NCBI GenBank assembly: GCA_030867875.1
Contig: JAOWCC010001634.1
Location: 56,779,860-56,843,859 of the forward strand
Length of the DNA: 64,000 nucleotides
Source of the DNA: Actinernus sp. WN-2022
Taxonomy: Eukaryota; Cnidaria; Anthozoa; Actiniaria; Actinernidae
Direction: 5' to 3'
The stretch's first letter is position 1. Every line of letters starts with the position of its first letter. A program made the translations under genes and the position numbers. Positions 14,501 to 29,500 of this stretch are shown here, in pieces. The notes below the pieces were generated by a model, which did not search any database, was not told the DNA's origin, and worked only from the letters and a program-made list of their open reading frames with translations.

Positions 14501-17500
14501 GAAAAAAGTTCAATTCACTCGAGGTGGAAAGCTAAATATATCTAGAAACTTGAAGTCAAAAGTAGAAATACTTTTTCTGATGTTTGCTAATGACATGATT
14601 GATCGGTATCAGTGGTTGGTATTTCCAATCTGCTGCATATTATTAAATCGTTAGGATTCACGAGTGCATTTCTATCTTAGGACTGTGAAGTGCAGGGTGC
14701 GATGAATTCATTTTGGATCTGGAGGTATGATCTCCAGGGAAAGCCGTCATTTTTCTCCTTGATTTAATTCACAAACGGAAGGAAAACCTACTTTAAAGTA
14801 CCACTTTCTTCAGTTCACAACTGTAACTGTTTAAAGCTGCCTCAGTGATAAATCCTGCTACGTGTCCGAGGTGCAGTTCACGTCGAGATTGTAGCTGTTA
14901 TCATTCGATTACATGACGCTTGTGTGTGAACTCATTCCTAGAAAATAACAGCATTATAAAGGTACACAGCCGCACCGAGTTAACATCTATTGTTGCCAAG
15001 AACTCAGTGCCGGGGCTGCAGCCGATTTCTTGGGCAGTTCACTACAGCCCGTTGTGATATTTTTTCTAATAAACAATCTAGTAAAGTAGCTGAGGAATTC
15101 GTTCTCTTCCTGATAGCGTTTTTGTATGGTAAATCGCGGGATATCATGGCGCCAAAAGTAGTCTTCCAAGGACGCTGATTTTGATCTGTAACGACGAGTT
15201 CAACAAGGGAGAACACTTAAACGAGTAAAGAGGCTGATCGACTGCTAAGATATTCCATTAAAGTCAACTGAGAGAAATGAAGGGAAAATCTCCAAATGTC
15301 AAATTGTCTAATAACAATTAAATTTACCTTGGAAGGAAGCGTTCTCGATGATTAAACATCAATGATTAAACACCGCACAGGCGTGCAGATTAACTCCGAA
15401 ATGTGATCATTTTTAACATAGAGAACTTATCGTGCTGGACAGGTTCTACTCTCAAATCTAACGAAAAGGTTTAATGTGGAGTAACTGAGTGACGCTGAGA
15501 AGTCTGCCATGGAGTGCCTCCTGTAGAGTTCTTGGCAGAACATCGAACATTGACGTCACTGTAGTCAGCCGTGCGGTCCGTTTGTTTTCGCTGTGTGACA
15601 CAGCACTGAATTATCACCGGGACGTTAGCCTGCCATCCCAACTATGCACCCACTGATTCGTCTTGCTTCGAAAGATGATCTGCGTTTAAACGACATGAGC
15701 ATAAACTAGCAATTCAGTGCAACTGTACCAGAGATTTTCTCGATAGCTATGGAGTTCATGGTTATTTGAAGTTAAGCACAGCTTCTTTTTTACGATCAGA
15801 CTTGTCGGTTTCGTTGGACTACAGACGTTCTTCCCGGACTATCTATCTACATAATGAATTGAATCGTTGAATAATTGCTTCCAAACATATCCAAAGGATG
15901 TTGAGGCGTGTTTTATGTAAGTGAGTGGGGCGACCAGCCAGCACTAAACATCATGCATGCATCATCTGGCCTGGGTTAGTAGCACACTCTGTCATGTTAG
16001 CTCATCGCCACAAAGTGCCCGCACAGAATAACGTTATACGAAGCTCCAATAGCTTTATACGGTAAGTTCACATGTGTAGCGATTACTTCTGTCTTTTTTT
16101 CAACTCCTCGTGAACGATGGTTCAACTCATTTGTAGGTATTTTGTGTGATGTGTCTGTCTGTGAGCATAGCTCGGGGACCAGTTTCAGTGCCAGTTCTAT
16201 AGTTTTTGAGTGTAGAGAAACAGTTTCCGATATTGAATCCTTCCTAGTTACCAACATTTGACCTTTATCTTCATGCATGTCAAGCTAAAGAGGGTTGAAA
16301 TCCACTGGATAGCCGCGTTTCTTTTCGCCGTTTGGCAACATGAACGGTTGTTTGTTCAGCCTTGCACAGTTCTCAACTAAAGCACTTGTGTACGATCGGT
16401 CATTAATAGTGCACAAATTTTCTTTGTCAAAATTTGTCGTGCAGAGAGTGTAGGCGGTGAAGCGATGTTAATTCTAGTTATAAGTCGCTTTAAAGTCAAA
16501 ACCAAATATACTACTTGAACTGATATCTTACAGTCATGGAATAAGTTTATTGGACGAGTTGTGGTTTCAACGGAACCAGAACATTCAACAAATTTAAAGG
16601 TTCTTGGAATGTGCGTGACGCATTCTTGATCGGCGAGCATGTCACGCAATGTAATAAATTGCGTTACAATAGCGTCACGTACATGGATTGGAACTCTTAA
16701 GATTTCACAGCGATCGAATGTAACGGTAGGGTGGAATTGTCTGCATATTTAGCTAAAATCTAAAGACGCGATTTTATTGAGAAGGGGATATTTGTCGGGT
16801 TGCCGGAATGCTACGACTTGGGAATGTTGGAAGGTAAACGTGATGGCGCTGTGACTCCAGCAGTCTGCAAAGACAAAGAAAGCAAGTGGAGTGGAAAACA
16901 ATATATCTACGACATGCTGAGCCTCCTGTTGGGCGACCTTTACATGTTATTAATGCAGCCAAGAACCCAACATTCACCTTGTCCGACTCGCATACCTCAC
17001 TTCCTTGATTTCTTGCTTCGATCGTTACCCTGGAGTATCCCACAATGCCACCGTGTAAACCTCTGTCCAATCATAAGCTCTTGGTATTCAGTATTTATTT
17101 CTAATGTGTGTAAGGCATAATCTTTTTCAATTCTTTGTATGAGCCCCTGGCTGTCTGTCACGGTCATCAATTTTCTAATGTTTTAGAATAATACTGCGAT
17201 TTTATTTTGCTTAAGACCGATGTAAAAGCGACGAATCTGTATTAACTAATAATACTGTAACGTATGTTCTAAAACTTTTAGTGTAACCAGTTTATAAATA
17301 TATAAAATACAAAGTTAACAAACTCTAGGAAAATCACATGCCTGACGAGGTAATTCACGTTAAATACCACGTTAAACCGATATCGCCCGAGTCGCGAAGC
17401 AGGCATGTGATTTTCGTTGAATCGCATACTTTTCGATGAATTACTTGATGATTTAATACTTTTGTTGATATTTTGCTAAGTTATCAATAGTGCACGTATT

Positions 17501-20500
17501 CCACTCTGAATCACCACTCGTCTCGGCCAATCAGCGCCTGATTTCGCAGTCGCACTCAGATGTGACTATGCGATTCCAGATCGAAGCATAAATATTACCT
17601 TTATTGTTATACCATACGGTTACCGTTGAGTAGGACAATATAAAATGATAATATATATTAGGGCTAAACATGATTGTAAAGTCCTGGCTATACAGCATTC
17701 TTCAGGGGAAAACCGAAGAACAAGGCTATATATAGCCAAAACGTCGGGATTTTACAATAATTTTTAGCCCAAATATTATATTATATTGTCCTACCTGGAA
17801 GTAGTACTTTTTTGCCGTCGAGGAGAGCAGATGTCGTATGACAAACCACGGCAATGACGTACATCCTGTATACTGCACGGCATGTTGTGACATTGAAATA
17901 TGTCCCTATTGTTCTTGTCCTGCTGATCTAATCAGATTACAGAGTTACGGTACACTAAGTTACAGTACGGTTACGGTAAGGTTACGGTAAGGTTACGAAA
18001 TCTGCTCTAGTATTCGTCAGTTTCACATGTAACACTAAACTGTTCTCTACCAGGTACGAGGCCCAAATGGAGCTCCTAAAACACAATCATCACAGGGAAA
18101 TCGACAAATTAAAACGAACCAGCGAGTCTGGGGGCGGCCTACAGACAGAGGTGGTGCAACTGCAGGTGGAGATGGAGAAGATGAGTCAAAAATACATGGA
18201 AGAGATAGAAATGTTGAAGGGTCATCATGCTGAGGAACTTGACCAGCTAAAGAATGTGAGTAGCGCCACGTGACACGGCAGAGTTACCCTGGGTTCCAGT
18301 GTGAGACGGCATTGTTACCCTGGGTTCCACTGTCCGTGGGACACGGTAGTTACCATGGGTTCCAGTGTCTGTGGGACTGGGACACAGTCAGTTTAAGTAG
18401 GAACCTCAGGACGGGGACAGATGTGATGACAGAACGTAGAAAAGTGGTTTCTCACGAAATATGGTGTTTACTATTTGCTCTATTTGCTTTTATATCTGTT
18501 TTTCACAACCGGATTTTCGAAAAATATGATCAGTAGGTTCCGTTCAACGAAAAGCGGAGTGATTTACGTTCTTCCGTTCGCGATCTGTTTTAAACGACTG
18601 CGTGTATTATTACGTGCAGTTATTGTATTTTGTAATTAAGACTATTGTTTTAAGACGTCGTCCACTGACATCGGCAAGAGGACAGCCATCAGGTGTTGCA
18701 GCACTCGTGCAGCTGTTACAAAGTTGAATCGCATGCAAACCCCGCCTCCCCCCTCAATAATATAATGGTCCATCCCTTAGTAAAGCTTACAGGCATTATT
18801 AATCGTGTTTGTTATGACTGTTCCATAGCAGCATTATCAAACTTGTTATATCAATGTTTTACTGTACGGTTGATACTGTTGTCTCTGTAACTTGATAAGA
18901 GTGGTATGGTGACGAAGGATTTGTGTCCTGTTTTTCCTAAATCTTCCTTCGCCATTGCTTCTCGTTTGTCTCGCTCCAGTCCTTGTCAGGGTTCTTGATG
19001 CGCTCGTCACTCTACTGCCGCATGCTATCCTGCATAGTGCGTCATTTCTCAGTAGATTTATGTTGGTCTGTGTGCAGGATATGGCGATGGTGATCCAGGC
19101 TTCAGTGAGTCACAGCCCCTCTAAAGATGTCGACAGTAACACTCAACAACTGAAGGCAAGAATCAAAGAACTTGAGGAAGAAATGGAAGGACTAAGCGAT
19201 AAATACAATGAGGATCTCAAAATCGAGAGGGTAAGGTTCATTATTATATAGCTAAGTTATTTTGCGAGCTCTGAATGGTCAATTTGCGGTCCATAACTTC
19301 CCGTACGGACCTTCCGCCCACTTCCGGTCTCGAAGGAAATGAAGAAGCTATATAATGAACATTTTATTAACCTCGTTTGCTCGGTCCGTACCTAAGTTAT
19401 GGACCCTTTTTTTAAAGCCCGCACGCTTCGCGCTTGGGTCATAAAAAGAAAAAAAAAACTCTGTCCATAACTTACGGTACGGCATCCCATGTCGGCTGCA
19501 TCCCATGTTGGTAAGCCATACCCTGACCAACTGTTTGACATGTCGGCTGCATCCCATGTTATGACGTTGTGACGTCACGTGACGTCATCTGTGCATCTAT
19601 AAGAGGACAGACCCACACCAAAATGAAGCCTATTTGTTTTATACAAAAAAAATTGCGAAACAAGGAGTCGTGCAAAACGTGACGTCATCTGAGCATCTGT
19701 ACTTTAATAACACATGACTATCGACCAATCAAAGCGCGGGTTTTACACGGTACAATAGTTGATAAAACCCAGTGTCGAGTGAACGTTCATCGCGCATGTG
19801 CGGATGTTACTATTCACCACAGGAAGCCCAACAGAAAGAGCTGGACCAGATCCGCGACGACATGATGACTGTGATCCAGGCCATCAAGTCACAGAAGTAC
19901 GAGCTGGAGCCTGAGCAGCTAGAACAGACAAAACACGAGTACGAGGCTAAGATAGCTCGCATGCAGGAGGAACATCAACAACAGCTGAAGGACAGTCAGT
20001 CTTGTGTGCCGCAGGTGACTGTCTCAGGGGTGGGTGACCGAACTGTACTAAAGTGATTAATGACCATTAGTGCCAGGATGCTGAATAGGGGCTGTGTCAC
20101 GGTAGGTACTGTGTGCAGTCAATGTTCGCTCAGTGGCTGTTAAGTCTCCTTACTACTCAATGATGCGCGATGGAAATGATACGCAATCCTTGAAGACTAC
20201 AGCTATACAGTTTATTATTCATTTTTGAATATTTACTTTGATTTTAACCATCCCACATGTGTGCGGGGTTCGTCAGTTCATATGAACATCGCTGAAAATA
20301 ACTTGTCTCGCCCGAGACCTCTCCTGCACCACGACACAGCCCCTTGTATGCAGATCACTTTGGAACCGTTTTATAATTAGCTTCAAAGCCAATCCGAGCT
20401 GAAACGATTCTGACAAGACTTTCACAGATCAAATATACACTGGCTTAACCTTATCGAGTTCATTTTAACAACCGGTAAAGAACGGATTGCGATCCTGTGC

Positions 20501-23500
20501 TCTGTTGGAAATATTTAAAGGCGCTGTGTCACGGTGAGGGTCACGGCTTTATGTTCAGGGCCAGATCAACATTATGTTCAGTAGTTTTCATATAAACTGA
20601 CCATCCTAGCACACGTGTGGTTTGAATGAAATCAAAGTAAATGTGCAAAATTGATTAACAAACTGTGCGTAGATCTAGTCTTCAAGGAAAATATTGTATA
20701 TTCTTCCAATTGAGCATCAAGGTAGGGGACTTTACGAACATTGATTCCAGACATGCGCAAAACCATGACACCGCGCCTTCAAAACATGATGGAGGAAAGG
20801 TAATGGGTGAAGTATACATGAATACTGTCTTGTTTTAATATTAACAACATGCCCCAGTGAAGCATTAATTGTCTTTCTAATTCCAATCAAGGAACAGGAC
20901 GACGACTTGCAACAAGCTCAGCACATCAAAGAACTCGAACAAGAAATTGCGAGACTTCGTAATAAGTACGAGAGCGAACTGTGGGAGAAACAAACGAAAC
21001 ACGAGGACGACATGAACCAACTGAAGCTGGACATGCTTGTGGCGATACAGGTAGCGCGCAGTGGAACAGCCTCACCTGTAACACACAGTGAGAAACCTGC
21101 TGAGGACACTGTTAGACAGGCAGGCATCAAGCTATCACTAGAGGTACGTATCACTAGCTTACACTGCGGGCGGGGAGGGCCTTGGGTTAGTGGCATCAAG
21201 CTATCACTAGAGGTATGTACCACTATATAGCTTACACTGCGGGTGGGGAAGGCCTTGGGATAGTGGCATCAAGCTATCACTAGAGGTACGTATCACTAGC
21301 TTACACTGCGGGTGGGGAAGGTCTTGGGTTAGCTAGCAGCATGATAGGGTTGGGAAGGAGTAAAGAAACCGTTGAATCCCGTCTCGTCACGGGGATATCG
21401 TAAGCCGACGGAGTTACGGAGGCTTTGAAAAAATATGTTTACGCGTTCGCGGCAGTTTTTAGACTCAAATCTTTGCAGGATAATTGAGATTCATTAAAAA
21501 TGTATTCTGTTGTGATTACTTTTCAGGAGGCCCGTTGTAGGGTTGGAGAACTGGAAGAAGAGAATACAAAAATCAAGACGGAATTCGCCGAGGAAAAGGA
21601 CGAACTAGAAAAAACAGTCAAACGGCAAGAGGCAGCTACGATGTTTGGTTTACGAAGGAATGAGGAAATGAGTAATAAAATATATCAGATGCAAAAAGAA
21701 ATGGAGGATATTGATCGTAAGTATATGAAGGAGATCAAAATGTACAAAGACGCGTTTGAACGAGAAAAGGATTCGAAGTCAAAGTGTGGAGAGACGGCTG
21801 CTCTGGAATCGGAAAACGATGCGCTTAAACTTGAACTCGACGAACTGAGGCTAAAAATGGACGAAGCAGAAGTTCTTAATCAAAACGAGATAAAGATGTA
21901 TAAAGAGAAGCTTGGCGAGGAGAAATTATTAGATGTAGATGATTTACGGCTGCAAGTGAAAGGACTGGAGGACGGTATCGAGGAGATGAAGCTGGAACAT
22001 GATCGAGAAATGGAGGAAGTGGAAGAAAGTCATGCTAAGACTATAGAGCATCTTAAATCAGAGCATGAAAAAGAACTTAGGAACATGGAAACGAAAAACT
22101 CGACATTAGGGTCAACCAAGGCTGTGGCTAAAGACGAACAAACTGTAAATAAGACAAGAGACTTAGAATATAAAATTGAAGAACTGGAGTCTTTGCTTGA
22201 AGTTAAAAAGCGACGACACAGGGAGGAGGTGAAACGCTTAAAAGAGAGATTGGACGAAGAGATACAAAGACACACGGATGACATGCGAGAGCACAAGAAC
22301 AAGCTGAAGGAGTCCGACCGGAGAGGGTCCGTGTCGTCTAGTACGGGCGCCAGTGAATATTTCAGAAAACAGGTATCTGAATTAAGAACAGAGAATAAAA
22401 GTCTCAAGGAGGAACTGGAGAAACTGCGAGACAAGGCGGGAACTGCAGTGAATAGGGTACAGAAAACAGGTGAAATAACCAGTCTTATTGAATACTTCAA
22501 TAACTACTACGCCGACGGCTGTGAAGACGGGACGCGAAAAAGAGTTCTCTGCGTCAAATCTTGTTTTTATTGTTGCTTCTGTTACTGCTTTTCACGTTCA
22601 AGTCTTCGTTAAAATAGGATAACCACAGAGTTCGGTTCAGCCCGAACGAAAACGAGTGATTTTATTTTAAGTTCCTATGTTTGCGTTTTCTAATAAACGT
22701 AAAGCGAAATTGTGTGCGATATTGTAATTGATTTTGCCCGCGGCAAATGGAGAAATCTGATTGGTTCTTCGATGGTCCGGTAAATAGCCGTACGACCAGT
22801 CGGTGTGGTTTTGGACCGCTGCAAGCTAAAGTAGTTGATTGAGATTGTTTCCACACGAAACGTTTAGTGAAAAAAGCAACGAAAAGTACGTTTTTAACTC
22901 AAAGTATAACACAAAAAGTAATGTCAGAAGATAAATAGCATTGCAAAACCTTTTACCAAAAAGCAGTGTTTTAGTAAACACAGAAAGGCATGACAAAGAA
23001 AAGAAAGACAGTTGTATTTTGCGACTTTTCTGAACAGCAGCCAAAACACACCAAAGACGAGACAAACTCACCAGCCAAAACACACCAAGACAAGACAAAG
23101 GACAACCCAAACTCACCTGAAAACGTTTTCCAGAATCAAAACAAGCTAAAAAAACATACTAGGGATTGTTTACTTATGAAGATATTCAACATTTTGCGAA
23201 ACATAATTTTGGTCCCATGTTGACCTGAATGCCAACGGACGGTTTTCAAATTTAGCCGATGTTCCTTGTCATGCTAAACGAAAAGCTCCCATCGTTTGGA
23301 GTTCTAAACAGAGTTGGAATTCGCCTCGTGAAATGTCTGTAAATGATTCACTGGAATAAAGTCTGTGACAAAGCTTGGCTCGAACTTCGCCGTTTCTCTT
23401 CAAATTATTTTTGAAGAACCGACAAAGTAGCAAGTTCAGTTAAATTTCAGGTCGGATTTTCTTTGCTGTTTTTTCGGATGAATCGAACCTAACATTGAAA

Positions 23501-26500
23501 GGGTTTCAATCTTACCCTCAGCCAATCAGAAATGACCTCATTGAGCTGACCAATCAGACACAATGCTACTGTAGCTTGCGAAAGAAACCATTGCAGTGGT
23601 ACATGTGTTGTTGGGGAAAAAGGACTGAACCACAGCTTAGTTCAGCCAATCCATATAATATACATTTATTGATCTTGTTCGGTCCGGATGCCGGGGGAAT
23701 ATTGGTCTCGTTTTGTTTTGTGTATGGACGTCGCCTTTCGGCCTCGGTCCGTATCGCGCTTTACCACCCGCTAAACACATTCAAGTTAGGGGCTAGGTAA
23801 AGCCAGTTTAATTACATAGGGTTAGTTGGTGTGCGACCAGGACGATGATGCTTACAATGATGACACAAATACATCGAGGTTACTGACCAAACGTGAGGTC
23901 CGGTGGGGGGATATTGGTCGAGTTCGTTAATTGTGAAACGGCTGTTTATTTATTTCTGTGAGTAATTAATTTACCGTTAATTATGATTTCTGGCAAATGT
24001 GCGATATTCGGGATTGCCATTCTTCTTTGTTTTCAAATAACGCTGATCCTGGAAGCGACGCGGACAACCTCGTTCGCAGGCTCGTTTCCTTTTATTATCC
24101 GGGAATCGTGAAATAGGCATTTAATTTTCTGTGACCCCTCCCCCTTTACCACCCTCTGTTTAGTTACACAGGGTGGAAACTACGTCGAACAGGTTGTTAG
24201 TTCAAGTGCTTATGAGGTTTAGTTACACAGGGTTGAAACTACGTCGAACAGGTTGTTAGTTCAAGTGGTGATGAGCTCTAGGCAGAAGTCGTTTATTTGG
24301 GTGCAGTAAAGTGCTTTACATCTTGTTCAACCATTTTTGGGTGATTTACGTATTATTCTGGAGAGGGTTGGGTATGATCACGTATTGACAATGATAGGAA
24401 TTGAGAAGTTTTCTTAACAAAGTCTTGCATTGCTGTGTTTTTATTTCATCTCAGAATCTCAGCGTTCGCATTCTGAGTCCGACTCGCTGCCTTTCGCAGA
24501 TGATAGCAAACTACCTCTGAGGAAGACCACTTCAGATTCAAAGGCCTTAGAAATGGAGAGTACGAGAAGACCCTTCCGTGTTGGCCCGAGAGAGGACGTG
24601 TTGGGTGATAAGTCAGCCGACGGCAAGACCCCGCTCACACGGCAATGGTCCTCAGACAAGACAAAAACTTTTACTCGACAGTCGTCTAAGGTGAGCTCTG
24701 TCACATACTCGCTAACGTTGATGCGAGTGGTATCCTGTACTAGGGGAACTCGACCTCTTTAAACTGCTTAAACACTTCTAGAAAATATGAGCCTAAAGAC
24801 AACAGGCAGACAGGTATATTCAGTGTGCGTACAGGAAAGCAAGTCGACATATGGTTTTGTTATTTTGGTCACTGATCTACCCCGTTGTGGAGGACTCGTC
24901 TTAACACCATTAAAAACATGTTATAGAAACAAGTTTAATGTAAAGTTCTTTGGGCTACGTGGCACTTAGAGAAAATAATATATAAATGTGACAACAATGT
25001 GACGGGTATAGTCGAGACTTTACGAGTTTAACCACTGATGAAAGGCTAAGCCCTTCTGGACTATAACTGACACATTTATTTCCTTTTATATTTTTTATGT
25101 CAACAATAACGTACTGTTGAAATATGTACTGATATTTGACCGAAGACATTGGCCACTACCAGAATGAAAAAAGGACTGGTTTGTCAAGTTTATGCAATTA
25201 ACAAATAAACCTCGCCATAAGAAAGAGCACCTCGGAATTAGTAAGGATACCAAGTTTGAGTATGATTTGGTAAAAATAGATTGTGAAGCAAGCTTTCAAA
25301 AATAAGAGACGTTTGTATGGACTGGAAGGACAAGCATCCCTCCAATCCATACAAACGTCTCTTATTTTTGCGATTTTTGAAAGCTTACCACATGGTAAAT
25401 ATCAGATGAAACGTCCACAAATTTGGTAAACTTACTCATTTCAATGTGCTCTTTCTCATGATGGAGTTTATTTGTTAATAGACCCTTTCAGCTTGCCTGT
25501 TTGTTGCCCCATTTCAGGCCACGTGAATTTTCCCTTGAGTAACGCGTTTTTGTTTTTCTGTATCCCAAGAGGAATGTACCAATTTCTATAATTGGAAAAC
25601 AAAGCACTGAATCCTCTGGAGAACCCAGTCGTTTTTTTAAAATTTGGTAGTGGCCAATTATCTGTTGCGAGAAGCCAACAGTTTGCGAGAGCGAAGCTTG
25701 TGGAAAACTATGAGTGTCGAGGAACAGATATTGTTGTTTGCATCTAAGCGTGAACACGTGAGTCCAAAACATGTTCTAACTGGGTATCAAACATACCTTG
25801 ATTCGTCATCTAACTTTCGAAGTTTGAAAGTGTGCTAGACGAACTTTCGCGCCCAAAATATCAAGTTGTGCTCCAGTTGTGAGGATATTTACGATATGCC
25901 TTTATTCGGGACTTAAGGAGTCGAGTGATATAGCTGGTTGGAGAATTATCGATACGGAAAGAGAACAACTTAGTATTTTGAGCGCGAAAGTTCATCTAGC
26001 ACGTCTTCAAACCTAGAAAGGTTGATGACGAATCACGTTCCGTTTGATACCCAGATCGCGTCACGTGTTCACGCTTAGATAAAAACGACGGTAATGTCCA
26101 AGGACAAATAAGTGGATATTTAAACGCCGCAAAGTAGGTTGTCTTTATAATCCATCAAATAGTCTCTTACTGGAGCCCTTGCTTGCGCTGCGCTTAGATA
26201 TCGGGTCACATGATACATTTCCACCAATCACGTGCGAGAAAATATTTGATTAGTTGTAATGATGAGTTGACATTATCTAAGAAATGCAACACATACACAG
26301 CCCATCACTCTATCGCATACTCTTCATTCCCAAAACAAATACCTTTAGCCAGTCATACTTATTCATTCAACTTGTTTTATCTGCTTCAGACTGAAGTCAA
26401 GTCAGTAGCTGCTCGTGTAGCCATGTTCCAGTTAGCATGTACGTAATCTTCATACGTAGGTGTGCTGAGGTCATGTACGTAATCTTCATACGTAGTGTGC

Positions 26501-29500
26501 TGAGGTCATGTACGTAATCTTCATACGTAGTGTGCTCAGGTCATGTACGTAATCTTCATACTTAGGTGTGCTGAGGTCATGTACGTAATCTTCATACGTA
26601 GGTGTGCTCAGGTCATGTACGTAATCTTCATACGTAGGTGTGCTGAGGTCATGTACGTAATCTTCATACGTAGGTGTGCTGAGGTCAAGGTCATGTACGT
26701 AATCTTCATACGTAGTGTGCTGAGGTCATGTACGTAATCTTCATACGTAGTGTGCTGAGGTCATGTACGTAATCTTCATACGTAGGTGTGCTGAGGTCAT
26801 GTACGTAATCTTCATACGTAGTATGCTGAGGTCATGTACGTAATCTTCATACGTAGTGTGCTGAGGTCATGTACGTAATCTTCATACGTAGGTGTGCTGA
26901 GGTCATGTACGTAATCTTCATACGTAGTATGCTGAGGTCATGTACGTAATCTTCATACGTAGTGTGCTGAGGTCATGTACGTAATCTTCATACGTAGTGT
27001 GCTGAGGTCATGAACGTAATCTTCATACTTAGGTGTGCTGAGGTCATGTACGTAATCTTCATACTTAGGTGTGCTGAGGTCATGTACGTAATCTTCATAC
27101 GTAGGTGTGCTGAGGTCATGTACGTAATCTTCATACTTAGGTGTGCTGAGGTCATGTACGTAATCTTCATACGTAGGTGTGCTGAGGTCATGAACGTAAT
27201 CTTCATACGTAGGTGTGCTGAGGTCATGTACGTAATCTTCATACGTAGGTGTGCTGAGGTCATGAACGTAATCTTCATACGTAGGTGTGCTGAGGTCATG
27301 TACGTAATCTTCATACTTAGGTGTGCTGAGGTCATGTACGTAATCTTCATACGTAGGTGTGCTGAGGTCATGTACGTAATCTTCATGCTTAGGTGTGCTG
27401 AGGTCATGTACGTAATCTTCATACTTAGGTGTGCTGAGGTCATGTACGTAATCTTCATACGTAGGTGTGCTGAGGTCATGTACGTAATCTTCATACTTAG
27501 GTGTGCTGAGGTCATGTACGTAATCTTCATACGTAGGTGTGCTGAGGTCATGTACGTAATCTTCATACGTAGGTGTGCTGAGGTCATGTACGTAATCTTC
27601 ATACGTAGGTGTGCTGAGGTCATGTACGTAATCTTCATACGTAGGTGTGCTGAGGTCATGTACGTAATCTTCATACGTAGGTGTGCTGAGGTCATGAACG
27701 TAATCTTCATACTTAGGTGTGCTGAGGTCATGTACGTAATCTTCATACGTAGGTGTGCTGAGGTCATGAACGTAATCTTCATACTTAGGTGTGCTGAGGT
27801 CATGTACGTAATCTTCATACTTAGGTGTGCTGAGGTCATGTACGTAATCTTCATACGTAGGTGTGCTGAGGTCATGTACGTAATCTTCATACGTAGGTGT
27901 GCTGAGGTCATGTACGTAATCTTCATACGTAGGTGTGCTGAGGTCATGTACGTAATCTTCATACGTAGGTGTGCTGAGGTCATGTACGTAATCTTCATAC
28001 TTAGGTGTGCTGAGGTCATGAACGTAATCTTCATACTTAGGTGTGCTGAGGTCATGTACGTAATCTTCATACGTAGGTGTGCTGAGGTCATGTACGTAAT
28101 CTTCATACGTAGGTGTGCTGAGGTCATGAACGTAATCTTCATACTTAGGTGTGCTGAGGTCATGAACGTAATCTTCATACTTAGGTGTGCTGAGGTCATG
28201 TACGTAATCTTCATACGTAGGTGTGCTGAGGTCATGTACGTAATCTTCATACTTAGGTGTGCTGAGGTCATGTACGTAATCTTCATACGTAGGTGTGCTG
28301 AGGTCATGTACGTAATCTTCATACGTAGGTGTGCTGAGGTCATGTACGTAATCTTCATACGTAGGTGTGCTGAGGTCATGTACGTAATCTTCATACGTAG
28401 GTGTGCTGAGGTCATGTACGTAATCTTCATACGTAGGTGTGCTGAGGTCATGTACGTAATCTTCATACGTAGGTGTGCTGAGGTCATGTACGTAATCTTC
28501 ATACGTAGGTGTGCTGAGGTCATGTACGTAATCTTCATACGTAGGTGTGCTGAGGTCATGTACGTAATCTTCATACGTAGGTGTGCTGAGGTCATGTACG
28601 TAATCTTCATACGTAGGTGTGCTGAGGTCATGTACGTAATCTTCATACGTAGGTGTGCTGAGGTCATGTACGTAATCTTCATACGTAGGTGTGCTGAGGT
28701 CATGTACGTAATCTTCATACGTAGGTGTGCTGAGGTCATGTACGTAATCTTAATACGTAGGTGTGCTGAGGTCATGTACGTAATCTTCATACGTAGGTGT
28801 GCTGAGGTCATGTACGTAATCTTCATACGTAGGTGTGCTGAGGTCATGTACGTAATCTTCATACGTAGGTGTGCTGAGGTCATGTACGTAATCTTCATAC
28901 GTAGGTGTGCTGAGGTCATGTACGTAATCTTCATACGTAGGTGTGCTGAGGTCATGTACGTAATCTTCATACTTAGGTGTGCTGAGGTCATGTACGTAAT
29001 CTTCATACGTAGTGTGCTGAGGTCATGTACGTAATCTTCATACGTAGTGTGCTGAGGTCATGTACGTAATCTTCATACGTAGTGTGCTGAGGTCATGTAC
29101 GTAATCTTCATACGTAGGTGTGCTGAGGTCATGTACGTAATCTTCATACGTAGTGTGCTGAGGTCATGTACGTAATCTTCATACGTAGGTGTGCTGAGGT
29201 CATGTACGTAATCTTCATACGTAGGTGTGCTGAGGTCATGTACGTAATCTTCATACGTAGGTGTGCTGAGGTCATGTACGTAATCTTCATACGTAGGTGT
29301 GCTGAGGTCATGTACGTAATCTTCATACGTAGGTGTGCTGAGGTCATGTACGTAATCTTCATACGTAGGTGTGCTGAGGTCATGTACGTAATCTTCATAC
29401 GTAGTGTGCTGAGGTCATGTACGTAATCTTCATACGTAGGTGTGCTGAGGTCATGTACGTAATTTTCATACGTAGGTGTGCTGAGGTCATGTACGTAATC

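Noticed and set aside
15997..17120. Several 90-106-codon frames in intron 6
   Set aside because: No domain features, start in no consistent context and overlap on both strands.
22990..23223. Lys-rich 77-codon open frame in intron 11
   Set aside because: No recognisable domain and no splice partners; listed only as intron content.
26988..29034. Two overlapping 670-codon open frames on opposite strands
   Set aside because: They are produced by a 36-bp tandem repeat whose length is divisible by three; the peptide is a 12-residue repeat with no independent coding sign.
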